Assembly: GCA_963678555.2 (NCBI GenBank)
Contig: CAXXJA010000003.1
Location: 1 to 64,000, forward strand
Length of the DNA: 64,000 nt
DNA from: SABI01 sp963678555
GTDB lineage: Bacteria > Spirochaetota > Spirochaetia > Sphaerochaetales > Sphaerochaetaceae
Reading direction: 5' to 3'
Positions 54,724-63,219 of this stretch are shown here, piece by piece. Both the position numbers and the translations under genes were made by a program. The first letter of the stretch is position 1, and the number at the start of each line of letters is the position of its first letter. The notes beneath the pieces are model-generated. The model was given only the letters and a program-made list of their open reading frames with translations. It ran no database searches and was not told the origin of the DNA.

Positions 54724-55091
54724 AGCACCTCAATAACGACACTCGCGACAGCGACCTCTCTTTCATGTGATAAAGAGACATGAATGCGAACATCTCCTGA
54801 AGGGAGGAGTTTCCTGACGGTTTCACTCACCGTGAGTATCGGTTTCCCTACCTCGTCACGGAGGGTACAGATATCGGAGGGACCGAATCCCCTGAATCCG
54901 CTTCCAAGGGCCTTTGAAAAGGCCTCCTTCGCGGCGAAACGTGAAGCCAGATACTCCCCTGCACGATGAGGCTGTGCGGGGAGGGATGAGAGCTCATCGG
55001 GATGGAACATCCGGGAAAGCACATGAGAAGACAGCCGAGCGGGATCCAGCCGATCGATCCGCACGAGGTCAATACCGATACCGTACATCAC
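54720..55091 (-). CDS. acpS: Holo-[acyl-carrier-protein] synthase
   Basis: A 123-residue phosphopantetheinyl transferase: MMYGIGIDLVRIDRL with the metal-binding Asp, YLASRFAAKEAFSKALGSGF with the Glu, and VSLSHEREVAVASVV. It transfers phosphopantetheine from CoA to ACP. Overlaps ybbR and truA by four bases each. Confidence 0.96.
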   Translation of the reverse strand: MMYGIGIDLVRIDRLDPARLSSHVLSRMFHPDELSSLPAQPHRAGEYLASRFAAKEAFSKALGSGFRGFGPSDICTLRDEVGKPILTVSETVRKLLPSGDVRIHVSLSHEREVAVASVVIEVL

Positions 55092-55498
55092 TGTGCACCA
55101 CCGCCTTCGCCGTATTCATAATAGATCTTCAGAACAGAGGGATCAGTTGAAGCCGAGAAATCAACATCAAACAGCGAATTATCATACAGCAGGGAAACCG
55201 GCCTCTCGTGTACCCCTTCGCTGTTCACAGCCGAAAAATCAGCCACGGCATCCACCGCATCGGTTCTCAGTGCCGACATAGCCTCGTCGTCACCTGTCAG
55301 TATGAGAGTTACCTGCTGCACAACAGTCGACACTGCCGTGTAGTGCTCCGGGTGGATCACCCTCAGAGGGATCTCCACTTCCCGGGTCACCAGTGATGTG
55401 AGGTGAATCACCGTATAGATGAGCACAGCAAGAAGCAGAGAGAGAACCTTGATCGGCCAGTTAGTGAGAATTCCCCTGGTGATATCATTCATCTTCAT
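55088..55498 (-). CDS. YbbR-like protein, CdaA regulator type
   Basis: A 136-residue protein from ATG 55498, with GGGAGGG upstream. One membrane anchor (WPIKVLSLLLAVLIYTVIHL) near the N-terminus precedes an extracytoplasmic single YbbR domain (VEIPLRVIHPEHYTAV, VTLILTGDDEAMSAL). CdaR proteins carry four such domains; this one is short. It overlaps cdaA and so is probably its membrane regulator. Confidence 0.88.
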   Translation of the reverse strand: MKMNDITRGILTNWPIKVLSLLLAVLIYTVIHLTSLVTREVEIPLRVIHPEHYTAVSTVVQQVTLILTGDDEAMSALRTDAVDAVADFSAVNSEGVHERPVSLLYDNSLFDVDFSASTDPSVLKIYYEYGEGGGAQ

Positions 55499-56297
55499 CG
55501 CTCTGCCCTCCCGCTGAGTCTTCCTTCTTCTCGTCATGATAGCTGAAGAGGGAAAGAAGCATCTGTTTAACCGTAGCAGAATCGAGGTCGTACATCAATT
55601 GAGCGTTACATGCAAGGGACATCTTGCCCGTCTCCTCAGAGACAACAAGAATCACCGCATCCGACTCCTCGGCCAGACCGAGAGCAGCCCGGTGCCGGGT
55701 TCCGAAACTCTTCTTGATATTCGACTGTTCACTCATGGGAAGATAGACACCGGCGGCCTGTATCTTCCCCTTGTTGATAATCACCGCTCCATCATGGAGA
55801 GGTCCATCATACTCAAAGATCGAAAGGATCAACGCCGAAGAAAGATCAGCCTGTATACGCGTCCCCGACTCCGATACACCCTTCCATCCGAGTTGACGGG
55901 TAAAGACGATAAGAGCTCCCCTGTTGCGGCTCATTAGCACGTCACAGGCATTCAGTACGATATCGATCTGCCCCCCGGTGGTCTGCTCCCCCCTTCCGGG
56001 GAACCGGGGTCTGCCGCTGAACAGAGCAGTGAACGTCCTCCTCAGTTCCGGCTGATATACGATCATGACAAAGAGTATGAACGCAAGAGTGCCGTGCCGG
56101 TACAGGAACAGGAGGGTGTCGAGGTTGAGGAGGTATGATATGATATAGAGAGACAGGAAGGCAGTAATAACCGGCGCTATCTGCTGTGCCTTGGTCTGCA
56201 GCACAGAGATCTGGAACCTGTAGAGCAGGAATGCAAGCACACTGATTTCAAGTAATGGACGGAAGACCAGCCACACCGCTTCTAAGAATTCGATCAT
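55485..56297 (-). CDS. cdaA: Diadenylate cyclase
   Basis: A 270-residue membrane-bound c-di-AMP synthase. Three membrane helices lie in residues 1-85 and the DAC domain in about 105-245: EYDGPLHDGAVIINKGKIQA (DGA) and GTRHRAALGLAEESDAVILVVSEETG (RHR). The acidic tail DEKKEDSAGGQSDEDE is unusual. c-di-AMP commonly controls potassium and osmolyte balance. It overlaps glpK by four bases and precedes ybbR. Confidence 0.95.
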   Translation of the reverse strand: MIEFLEAVWLVFRPLLEISVLAFLLYRFQISVLQTKAQQIAPVITAFLSLYIISYLLNLDTLLFLYRHGTLAFILFVMIVYQPELRRTFTALFSGRPRFPGRGEQTTGGQIDIVLNACDVLMSRNRGALIVFTRQLGWKGVSESGTRIQADLSSALILSIFEYDGPLHDGAVIINKGKIQAAGVYLPMSEQSNIKKSFGTRHRAALGLAEESDAVILVVSEETGKMSLACNAQLMYDLDSATVKQMLLSLFSYHDEKKEDSAGGQSDEDE

Positions 56298-57823
56298 CTC
56301 GTTTCCTTCACCTCTTCAGCGGTATCGACCCAGTATAGTGTCCGTTCCACCGCTTTCTTCCAGGAAGCACAGAGCTGTTCCCTCTCAGCTTCCTCCATCC
56401 GGGGCAACCAGCTCCTGCCCTTCTTCCAGTGGTGGGCGATCTCCTCAGTATTCTCCCAGAATCCCACACTCAGTCCAGCCGCATAGGCAGCCCCGAGTGC
56501 TGTCGTTTCGTAGATCATCGGCCTCACGACGGGAATATTGAGGAGGTCAGCCTGGAACTGCATCAGAGGTCTGCTGTTCGTGAGACCGCCGTCGACACGC
56601 AGTTCACTGATCTCAATCCCCGTATCCTCCTTCACCGCATCAAAGATATCCTTGACCTGGAAGGCTGTGGACTCGAGGGACGCACGGGCAATGTGGGCAC
56701 GAGTCGCATATCCGGTAAGTCCCGCGATGATCCCGCGGGCATCACTCCGCCAGTAGGGAGCGAACAGGCCGCTGAAGGCAGGAACGACATATACTCCCCC
56801 ATTGTCAGCAACACTCTCAGCAAGGGTATCTACCTCCGGAGCGCTCTTCACAAGCTCAAGATTGTCACGAAGCCACTGAACAAGAGAACCGGCAACTGCG
56901 ATCGATCCTTCAAGCGCATAGTACGGATTCTTCCCTTTCTCCTTGTAGGCAACAGTCGTCAGCAATCCGTTTGAACTGATCGGCACCTCCGTACCACTGT
57001 TCACAAGAAGGAAACACCCGGTACCGAACGTGTTCTTCGCCTTTCCCTTCGAGAAACAGGCTTGCCCGAACAGGGCCGCCTGCTGATCACCGAGAATCCC
57101 GCAGATAGGGATCTGTCTTCCCAGAACACCGGAAGCATCGGTTGATCCATAGATACTCCCTACGGAATCCACGATTCTTGGCAATGCCTGCTCAGGAATA
57201 TCGAACAGGTCTAACAGCCAGCTGTCCCATTCCAGAGTCTCTATGTTCATGAGCGCATACCTGCTCGCATTGGTTGCATCGGTGATAATGCAGGAAGGGT
57301 CATTTCCTGTAAGACGATAGACAAGGTAGGTATCGATGGTACCGAAGACGATCTTACCGGCAATGGCATCCGATCTCAACTGATCATCATTCCTGAGCAT
57401 CCATGCTATCTTACTTGCAGAGAAATAAGGAGAAAAGATGAGACCGCTGTGCTTGAGGAACTCCTCCTGCGGGACAGTTCTCTTCAGCTCATCAATGATC
57501 TCGTATCCACGAAGGTCCTGCCACACGATTGCACGGTGTCTGATCTTCCCGGTATCGCGCTCCCAGGCGATGATAGTCTCTCTCTGATTCGTGATACCGA
57601 TGGCAGCGACCTCGTCGGGTTTCGAACCTACCTTCTTGAGAGCTCCCAGCATCACCCTCTCCGCATTCTCCCAGATCTGCTGGGGCTGATGCTCCACCCA
57701 GCCGGGTTTGACAAAATGCTGGTCATGCTCTAACTGATGGGACGAGCACAGCTCTCCAGCCTGATTAAAGAGAATCGCACGTGTACTTGTTGTTCCCTGG
57801 TCTAAAGCCATCACGTATTTCAT
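56294..57823 (-). CDS. glpK: Glycerol kinase
   Basis: A 509-residue FGGY kinase: MALDQGTTSTRAILFNQ, ITNQRETIIAWERDTG, DTYLVYRLTG, GILGDQQAALFGQACF, GTGCFLLVNSGTE, FSGLFAPYWRSDARG and GGLTNSRPLMQFQADLL. It phosphorylates glycerol to glycerol-3-phosphate with ATP. No glpF or glpD is adjacent. First gene of the long minus-strand run, starting at ATG 57823 after CAGGAGA. Confidence 0.96.
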   Translation of the reverse strand: MKYVMALDQGTTSTRAILFNQAGELCSSHQLEHDQHFVKPGWVEHQPQQIWENAERVMLGALKKVGSKPDEVAAIGITNQRETIIAWERDTGKIRHRAIVWQDLRGYEIIDELKRTVPQEEFLKHSGLIFSPYFSASKIAWMLRNDDQLRSDAIAGKIVFGTIDTYLVYRLTGNDPSCIITDATNASRYALMNIETLEWDSWLLDLFDIPEQALPRIVDSVGSIYGSTDASGVLGRQIPICGILGDQQAALFGQACFSKGKAKNTFGTGCFLLVNSGTEVPISSNGLLTTVAYKEKGKNPYYALEGSIAVAGSLVQWLRDNLELVKSAPEVDTLAESVADNGGVYVVPAFSGLFAPYWRSDARGIIAGLTGYATRAHIARASLESTAFQVKDIFDAVKEDTGIEISELRVDGGLTNSRPLMQFQADLLNIPVVRPMIYETTALGAAYAAGLSVGFWENTEEIAHHWKKGRSWLPRMEEAEREQLCASWKKAVERTLYWVDTAEEVKETR

Positions 57824-57897
57824 CTGATGAATCTCCTGAATAAATTGGTCTGTTTACCTCAGTATATAGAGAATATGAACTCCTCGCCACAGGTAAT

Positions 57898-57928
57898 TTG
57901 ACAAACAGCGTACACAGTATGATATACT
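57898..57928 (+). promoter_or_regulatory. Promoter of the DRTGG-HATPase-hydrogenase unit
   Basis: TTGACA (57898-57903), then 19 bp, then TATACT (57923-57928). It ends 21 bp before the first gene. The intergenic region is shared with the divergent glpK promoter, where a TATACT is also seen near 57861. Confidence 0.5.
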
Positions 57929-57949
57929 CCTCCAACGAGGGGGACAAGG

Positions 57950-58294
57950 ATGACACTGGAAGAAGTTGTGAAACACGTGAACGGTACGGTACTGACAGGG
58001 GAGGTCTCCCTGACCCGTGAGGTCGAATATGGGTTTTCAAGCGACCTGATGAGCGATGTACTGACCCTTCTTGATGACAACATCCTTCTCATCACTGGTC
58101 TTTCGAACAACCAGGCTGTCCGTACGGCCGAGATGTCGGATATCCATCAGATCCTGTTCGTCCGAGGAAAGGTTCCTGACAGAGGGATGATACAGATGGC
58201 GAAGGAACACGGCATCACGTTGATAGCCACCTCGTATTCCATGTTCAGAACGAGCGGCATCCTCTACAATGCCGGACTCCCCTACATCTACTAG
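57950..58294 (+). CDS. DRTGG-like domain protein
   Basis: A 114-residue soluble protein. Its fold pattern (VKHVNGTVLTGEVSLTREVE, YGFSSDLMSDVL, ILLITGLSNNQAVRTAEM, LFVRGKVPDRGMIQMAKEHG, TLIATSYSMFRTSGILYNAG) matches the DRTGG / HPr-kinase N-terminal-like domain. That domain is found in regulators and in hydrogenase-linked gene sets. It binds no known ligand. It is 9 bp ahead of the HATPase gene in a three-gene set. Confidence 0.8.
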   Translation: MTLEEVVKHVNGTVLTGEVSLTREVEYGFSSDLMSDVLTLLDDNILLITGLSNNQAVRTAEMSDIHQILFVRGKVPDRGMIQMAKEHGITLIATSYSMFRTSGILYNAGLPYIY

Positions 58295-58303
58295 GATTCC
58301 GTC

Positions 58304-58732
58304 ATGACCTACTCCTACGATGTTCAGGCAAAGAACTTCACCCGGGCAGGGACTGTCTCGAGTGAGTTCAAGAAGGAACTGAAAAAGCTCAACCTTCCCT
58401 CTGCCTTGATCAAACGCATCATCATAGCCCTCTACGAAGGTGAGGTGAATGTCGTTGCCCATTCGTACGGGGGGACGATTACCTGCACCATCAGCTCTGA
58501 ATCAGTAGACATCACGATTCAGGATACAGGACCGGGAATACCCGATATCCAGCAGGCGATGAAGGAGGGATTCTCGACTGCAAGTGATGAAGTGCGCGAG
58601 ATGGGCTTCGGTGCCGGAATGGGCATGGCGAATATGAAGAAGAACTCCGATTCCCTCCATATCACCTCGGCGCAGGGAGAACAGACCAGAATAGACCTGT
58701 CGTTCCTGCTTACCCTGGAGGAAGGAATCTGA
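58304..58732 (+). CDS. HATPase (anti-sigma/RsbW-like) protein
   Basis: A 142-residue stand-alone GHKL ATPase domain: IIIALYEGEVNVVAHSYGG (N-box with Glu and Asn), DITIQDTGPGIPDIQQAM (G1) and MGFGAGMGMANMKKNSDSL (G2). No dimerisation/phosphoacceptor part is present, so it is an RsbW-type serine kinase/anti-factor or a noncatalytic ATP sensor. It overlaps the hydrogenase-like gene by one base at the stop (TGATG arrangement). Confidence 0.87.
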   Translation: MTYSYDVQAKNFTRAGTVSSEFKKELKKLNLPSALIKRIIIALYEGEVNVVAHSYGGTITCTISSESVDITIQDTGPGIPDIQQAMKEGFSTASDEVREMGFGAGMGMANMKKNSDSLHITSAQGEQTRIDLSFLLTLEEGI

Positions 58733-60072
58733 TGAGCGGTTCATTCGAACACTCCCTGTACGTCGACAGGGAAGCCTGCAAAGGCTGCACCAGGTGCATG
58801 AAGCATTGCCCGACCGCAGCGATCAGGATTGTACAGGGAATCGCACAGGTCGACCCAGAAAAGTGTATCGACTGCGGGCAGTGCATGACTGTCTGTCCTC
58901 ATCAGGCAATCACCATAACAGGAGAGCAGTTCAATACGATCTTCTCCTACACCCGCCGCGTAGCCATCATCCCCTCGCTACTGATCGGTCAGTTTGATGA
59001 GGATGTGAACGAACAGATGATGATCGATGCGGTCTATGACCTCGGTTTCACCGATGTCTTCTATGCAGAGTTCGGCATCGATATCCTCAGGACCCTGGGC
59101 AATCATATCAGTGTCTACTCCGACTCTCTTCCTGTCATCTCCTCCTACTGCCCGGCAGTGGTGAGACTGATCCAGCTGAGTTATCCCTCACTCCTGTCCC
59201 ACGTGAATCTGGTCAAGACACCGTCTCAGATCACTTCGATGTATGTCCGCAGTCAGCTCGAGCACGAAGGCGTCCCCCCTGAGGAGATCGGCATCTTCTA
59301 TATAAGCGGCTGCGCAGCGAAAGTCGCACAGGTGCTCAACGGTTCCTCGGCCCAGAAGGAGCTGATCAGCGGAACCTTAAACCTCGATATCCTGGTAAAT
59401 ATGATGCAGCCTCTTCTTTCCAGACCCTCACGAGGCGAAAAACCCTTCGCAAGCCCGTTCTCTCACCCGCTTCCCCCCATCACTTCTTCGTCGTTCCTCT
59501 ATTCGGTCACGGGTGGAGAGAGCAGTGATATGAGTGGAAGGAAGATGGCGATCGACGGGATTCACAACGTAATCGAATTTCTTGATCTCGTCGAGGATGA
59601 ACGGCTGTCCCCTGTTGATTTCCTTGAGCTCCGGGCATGCGATACCGGCTGTACCGGAGGTATCCTTACTGTCCGCAACCGTTTCTGCGCCACGGAGCGG
59701 ATACGATACAGCGGCTCCAAGCATCCGGAGAACCTTCCCGGGGAAGTCGAACAGACGATCAGGGAAAGAGGACAGGAACTCCTGTACCACCTGAAGAGCG
59801 AACGTCTGACCAGTAAACCGGCACTCTCCCTGGACGAGAATCCCATAAAGGCCCTTAAGAAACTGGAAAAGGCGCATGCAATTGAACAGATTCTGCCCGG
59901 TCTGGACTGCGGGCTGTGCGGGTTCCCCAGCTGCAAGGTCCTCAGCGAAGAGATCGTTCAGGGGAATGCGAGCATACGAAGCTGCAGTGTCCTGAAAATG
60001 AACAGTCCCGAGACACTCACCCGTCTTGAGAAGATATGGGGATCCATTCCACGGGCATCGAGAGATGCCTAG
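58732..60072 (+). CDS. [FeFe]-hydrogenase-like iron-sulfur protein
   Basis: A 446-residue protein. N-terminal 2[4Fe-4S] ferredoxin (CKGCTRCMKHCPTAAI, CIDCGQCMTVCPHQAI), then a hydrogenase large-subunit domain (about 65-360). Its H-cluster ligands are partly recognisable: SSYCPAVVRL, ISGCAAKVAQ and LRACDTGCTGG give the four cluster cysteines. The preceding cysteine of the canonical TSCCP, which relays protons, is Tyr here. A C-terminal Fe-S domain CGLCGFPSCKVL...CSVLKM follows. A sensory or regulatory role, not high-rate H2 turnover, is likely. It shares a CTAG with the convergent peptidase stop. Confidence 0.85.
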   Translation: MSGSFEHSLYVDREACKGCTRCMKHCPTAAIRIVQGIAQVDPEKCIDCGQCMTVCPHQAITITGEQFNTIFSYTRRVAIIPSLLIGQFDEDVNEQMMIDAVYDLGFTDVFYAEFGIDILRTLGNHISVYSDSLPVISSYCPAVVRLIQLSYPSLLSHVNLVKTPSQITSMYVRSQLEHEGVPPEEIGIFYISGCAAKVAQVLNGSSAQKELISGTLNLDILVNMMQPLLSRPSRGEKPFASPFSHPLPPITSSSFLYSVTGGESSDMSGRKMAIDGIHNVIEFLDLVEDERLSPVDFLELRACDTGCTGGILTVRNRFCATERIRYSGSKHPENLPGEVEQTIRERGQELLYHLKSERLTSKPALSLDENPIKALKKLEKAHAIEQILPGLDCGLCGFPSCKVLSEEIVQGNASIRSCSVLKMNSPETLTRLEKIWGSIPRASRDA

Positions 60073-63000
60073 ATTCCGAGAGGGGTGATGACCGCATCCT
60101 CCAGCAGTCCTCCCTCCTGTTCCTTCCTGATCAGACCCCCGTTCGCGATGACGACTCTGCTGTCACCGACTTGCAGAGCCTTCAGGATCTCAGTTGCCGC
60201 CTGTCTGATATCTTCCACTGTGGTCGCGATCAGCACGTCCCTGCGTTTCTGTCTGAATTCATCACTGATGTGGTACAAGTATCTCCTGAAAGCCATGATG
60301 GCACCCTTCTGAGGATAGATCGGGTGAAGCTCACGGGAGATGATGGAAATAAGGGAAGAGTCAAGAGCCTCCTGAGAGACACCCGATTCCGCTATCTGCC
60401 TGAGCGCCGCGAAGAAATCAGTAAAGGAACCGCTGATACGCGGGTCCCGATATGTCTGGAAGGTGAACAGTCCCTCCATCAGGTCAGCATGAGCACTGAC
60501 ACCGTAGGCTCCCCCGCTGCCGCGGACCGACTCCCACAGGGCACCTGTTGTCATGATGTGGGCAAGGAGACTCTGATGTGCCTGCCTGTGATCTGCTGCG
60601 GCGGCAGAACGTGTCGCAAGAGCATCGTACGCCACTGAAGAAGGGAGTGAGAACAACTCGACACAGTGGACAGGCGAACCAGGGACCTCTGCATCAATCT
60701 GTCGTACCGGAGTCCCGGCAGGTCCCTCGTCGAGGGTAGCAATACATTCGGCTGCCAGAGCCCTGGATCGACTGAGTTCCTGTTCATCACTCAGCAGGTG
60801 GAACGTCAGGTTCCTGCGAACGGCGATCTTCTTCAGGAGCTTCTCCAGCCGCTTTCCAAGCTCCTCCATCACCGCCTGATCCTCTGCATCAAGGGTTCTC
60901 AGAAAATCCCACTGCGCTATGCCGTTCATCTTCTCGTTCAGATCGAGGAGAGGCGAATAGTGACTGGTGGCTCTCTGAGTCGCAAACAGATGGGCAGAAG
61001 CCGAAACATTAGCCTCAAAGTCACTCTTCACATCATTGAGGACAGCAGCCAGGCGCTTAGGGTCACTCACTGCAGCACCGGTGAACAGATTGCACAAAAG
61101 GGAGAAGGACTCCCTCAGTTCCCGTGAGAGACATTTTACACGGAAAGCGAGGGACGCTACACCGTCGGAGGGATCATCGAGAAAACTTCCCGTCTCGATG
61201 AAGAACTGAAGTCCTCCGGTGTGACTTCTGACTCTCTTGGCTACCTCCGTATAGGGGATATCATCGATACCGCACATATGAAGCATCCGGGTAAGCAGAG
61301 GCAGGATCATCAGCTCGTCCGTATCAAGTGAGCGAACATCAAACATCCCGTCGATATAGATAATACCGTTGGTGTGCATGCTCTGAAGGAGGATGGTGAC
61401 ACCGTGTTCCACAACCTGTTCCTGTGCAAGACAGCGGATCGGCTGGTCAACGTCCTCCCGGGTCAGTGTCGGTATCTTCGCGAGGTCTTCAGGGCTGTCG
61501 GGCATCTGCTCGTAGGCTGAAAACTGCAGCGTCTCCTTCTGGACTTTCTGGAGCAGGGTATCATCAGCGCTGTAGGTCTCGAGCTGTTTCTCCAGCTCCC
61601 GCTGTATATCGTCACTGAAGGAGGCCTCGCCATTCACGATCAGCGTGAGGAGGTGAGTATTATGCAGAAGATTGTCTTCTATCCATTGTTCAAAATACCC
61701 TCTGCCGGTCTGACTCGACCGTGCAGAAAACAGTTCACCCCTCTCCACCTGCAGTTCCGCGACCTTTTCGCGAACCTTCTGAAGGGCTGTTCCTATCTGC
61801 AGTGAAACCGACGGGAGAGAATCATTCAGCCATCCCCTCAGACATCTGTTCATCGCTCTCAGACCCATCGGTATCGAGCCGGTGATCTCCTGGAGTGAAA
61901 ACTCCTGCCTCTTGATAGCATTCTCGACGAGCATCGGGTCTATCCCGTCCCGTACAAGATTCTCGAGGGTGGTAAACACAAGCTCTCTGGCTTTCTGCAC
62001 ATCGTCAGGGGCAATACCCCGCAGTCCTACTGTGAACGGCATCACATTGAAGGAGGTTTCCATACCGGAGACCTGAGAGATATCTTTCGCAAGAGACGAC
62101 TCGATGATTGCACTGTACAGCGGTGCGCCGGGATTACCCAGAAGGATATCGGTGAGGAGGGAGAGAGTGATGACCTCCACGGGGTCATCCACATCACTGG
62201 TGGCCCAGTTGAAGGTGATTGAAGCGGTACGCGTCTCATCCTGAATGTCCATAAGGGGAGCGGGTATCGTGATCTGTCGTTCCTTCTTCCACTTCTGGGC
62301 ACGCGGTGTCCTGCCGATCGGTTTCTGGGGAGAATACTCTGACAGATACTGACTGTCCAGATGCAGGAGATATCTGTCAATTTCCTCATCCCCGTAGAAA
62401 AAGAGGCGCGCGTTGCTCGGATGATAGTAGGTGCTGTGGAAGGCTTTGAACTTCTGGTAGGTCAGAGAGGTGATCGACAGCGGGTCGCCTCCTGATTCAT
62501 AGAGGTACGGAGTATCGGGAAACAGATGGCGTACACTTCCCCGTGATACGATAGAATCATGGTCGCTCAGCTCACCGAGCATCTCGTTGAAGACGACTCC
62601 TTCGAAGCGGAGTTTCCCCTCTTCAGTCTGAGTGACCCGTATCCCCTCCTGCCAGAAGGTTTCCTTCTTGAGAAGAGGGTTGAACACGGCATCGGCATAC
62701 ACGGTAAACAGGTTCATGAAGTCCTGCTTCACAACCGAGGCTGCCGGATAGGCAGTGAAATCAGGATAGGTCATCGCATTCATGAAGGTCTGGGCACTGC
62801 CCTTGAGTAGCGACATGAACGGGTCACGCACAGGATAGGAATCGCTTCCGGCAAGTACCGAATGCTCGATGATATGGGGAGTCCCGCAGTCATCCTGCAC
62901 CGGTGTCCTGAACACGAACGAGAAGAAGTTCTCCGGATCATCGTTCGATATATGGTACACCTCCATCCCGGTTATCCTGTGCTGATAATGGTATCCGTAT

Positions 63001-63119
63001 CCATGATAATCATCGAGAACGTCTACTGACTGGAGAATAAACCCGCTGACCTCTGATCCCGGGGTTCTGCTTTCACCCTGCCTGTACCCTTCTTTACTCA
63101 CATAATTCTCCTTAGGCAT
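60069..63119 (-). CDS. M16C zinc metallopeptidase (presequence protease-like)
   Basis: A 1016-residue protein of the PreP/falcilysin group. The inverted zinc motif HIIEH (GTPHIIEHSVLAGSDSYP) lies near residue 90, with the third ligand Glu in FEGVVFNEMLGELSDHD. Four homologous M16 halves are expected from its length; the second half has GGAYGVSAHADLMEGLFTF. No signal peptide, so cytosolic peptide turnover is likely. Its gene is divergent from nfo and convergent with the hydrogenase-like gene. Confidence 0.93.
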   Translation of the reverse strand: MPKENYVSKEGYRQGESRTPGSEVSGFILQSVDVLDDYHGYGYHYQHRITGMEVYHISNDDPENFFSFVFRTPVQDDCGTPHIIEHSVLAGSDSYPVRDPFMSLLKGSAQTFMNAMTYPDFTAYPAASVVKQDFMNLFTVYADAVFNPLLKKETFWQEGIRVTQTEEGKLRFEGVVFNEMLGELSDHDSIVSRGSVRHLFPDTPYLYESGGDPLSITSLTYQKFKAFHSTYYHPSNARLFFYGDEEIDRYLLHLDSQYLSEYSPQKPIGRTPRAQKWKKERQITIPAPLMDIQDETRTASITFNWATSDVDDPVEVITLSLLTDILLGNPGAPLYSAIIESSLAKDISQVSGMETSFNVMPFTVGLRGIAPDDVQKARELVFTTLENLVRDGIDPMLVENAIKRQEFSLQEITGSIPMGLRAMNRCLRGWLNDSLPSVSLQIGTALQKVREKVAELQVERGELFSARSSQTGRGYFEQWIEDNLLHNTHLLTLIVNGEASFSDDIQRELEKQLETYSADDTLLQKVQKETLQFSAYEQMPDSPEDLAKIPTLTREDVDQPIRCLAQEQVVEHGVTILLQSMHTNGIIYIDGMFDVRSLDTDELMILPLLTRMLHMCGIDDIPYTEVAKRVRSHTGGLQFFIETGSFLDDPSDGVASLAFRVKCLSRELRESFSLLCNLFTGAAVSDPKRLAAVLNDVKSDFEANVSASAHLFATQRATSHYSPLLDLNEKMNGIAQWDFLRTLDAEDQAVMEELGKRLEKLLKKIAVRRNLTFHLLSDEQELSRSRALAAECIATLDEGPAGTPVRQIDAEVPGSPVHCVELFSLPSSVAYDALATRSAAAADHRQAHQSLLAHIMTTGALWESVRGSGGAYGVSAHADLMEGLFTFQTYRDPRISGSFTDFFAALRQIAESGVSQEALDSSLISIISRELHPIYPQKGAIMAFRRYLYHISDEFRQKRRDVLIATTVEDIRQAATEILKALQVGDSRVVIANGGLIRKEQEGGLLEDAVITPLGI

Positions 63120-63139
63120 CGCCCATCACCCATCACCAT

Positions 63140-63201
63140 CACAGAAGGTAGCATGAGGATAATGCGATTGACAACCCGTCGACCTTCGCCTACCTTCTGT
63201 G
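63140..63201. repeat. 12-bp inverted repeat in the peptidase-nfo intergenic region
   Basis: CACAGAAGGTAG at 63140-63151 and CTACCTTCTGTG at 63190-63201 are exact inverted copies 38 bp apart. TTGACA at about 63169-63174, followed after 17 bp by TACCTT inside the right arm, is a candidate nfo promoter. The repeat could therefore be a control site or a stem-loop. Confidence 0.55.
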
Positions 63202-63219
63202 GTAAGGAGTCATAACGCT

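Noticed and set aside
57841..57949. Glycerol-responsive riboswitch or tRNA between glpK and the DRTGG gene
   Set aside because: Too short and without stable paired structure or T-loop sequence; only promoter-like boxes are visible.
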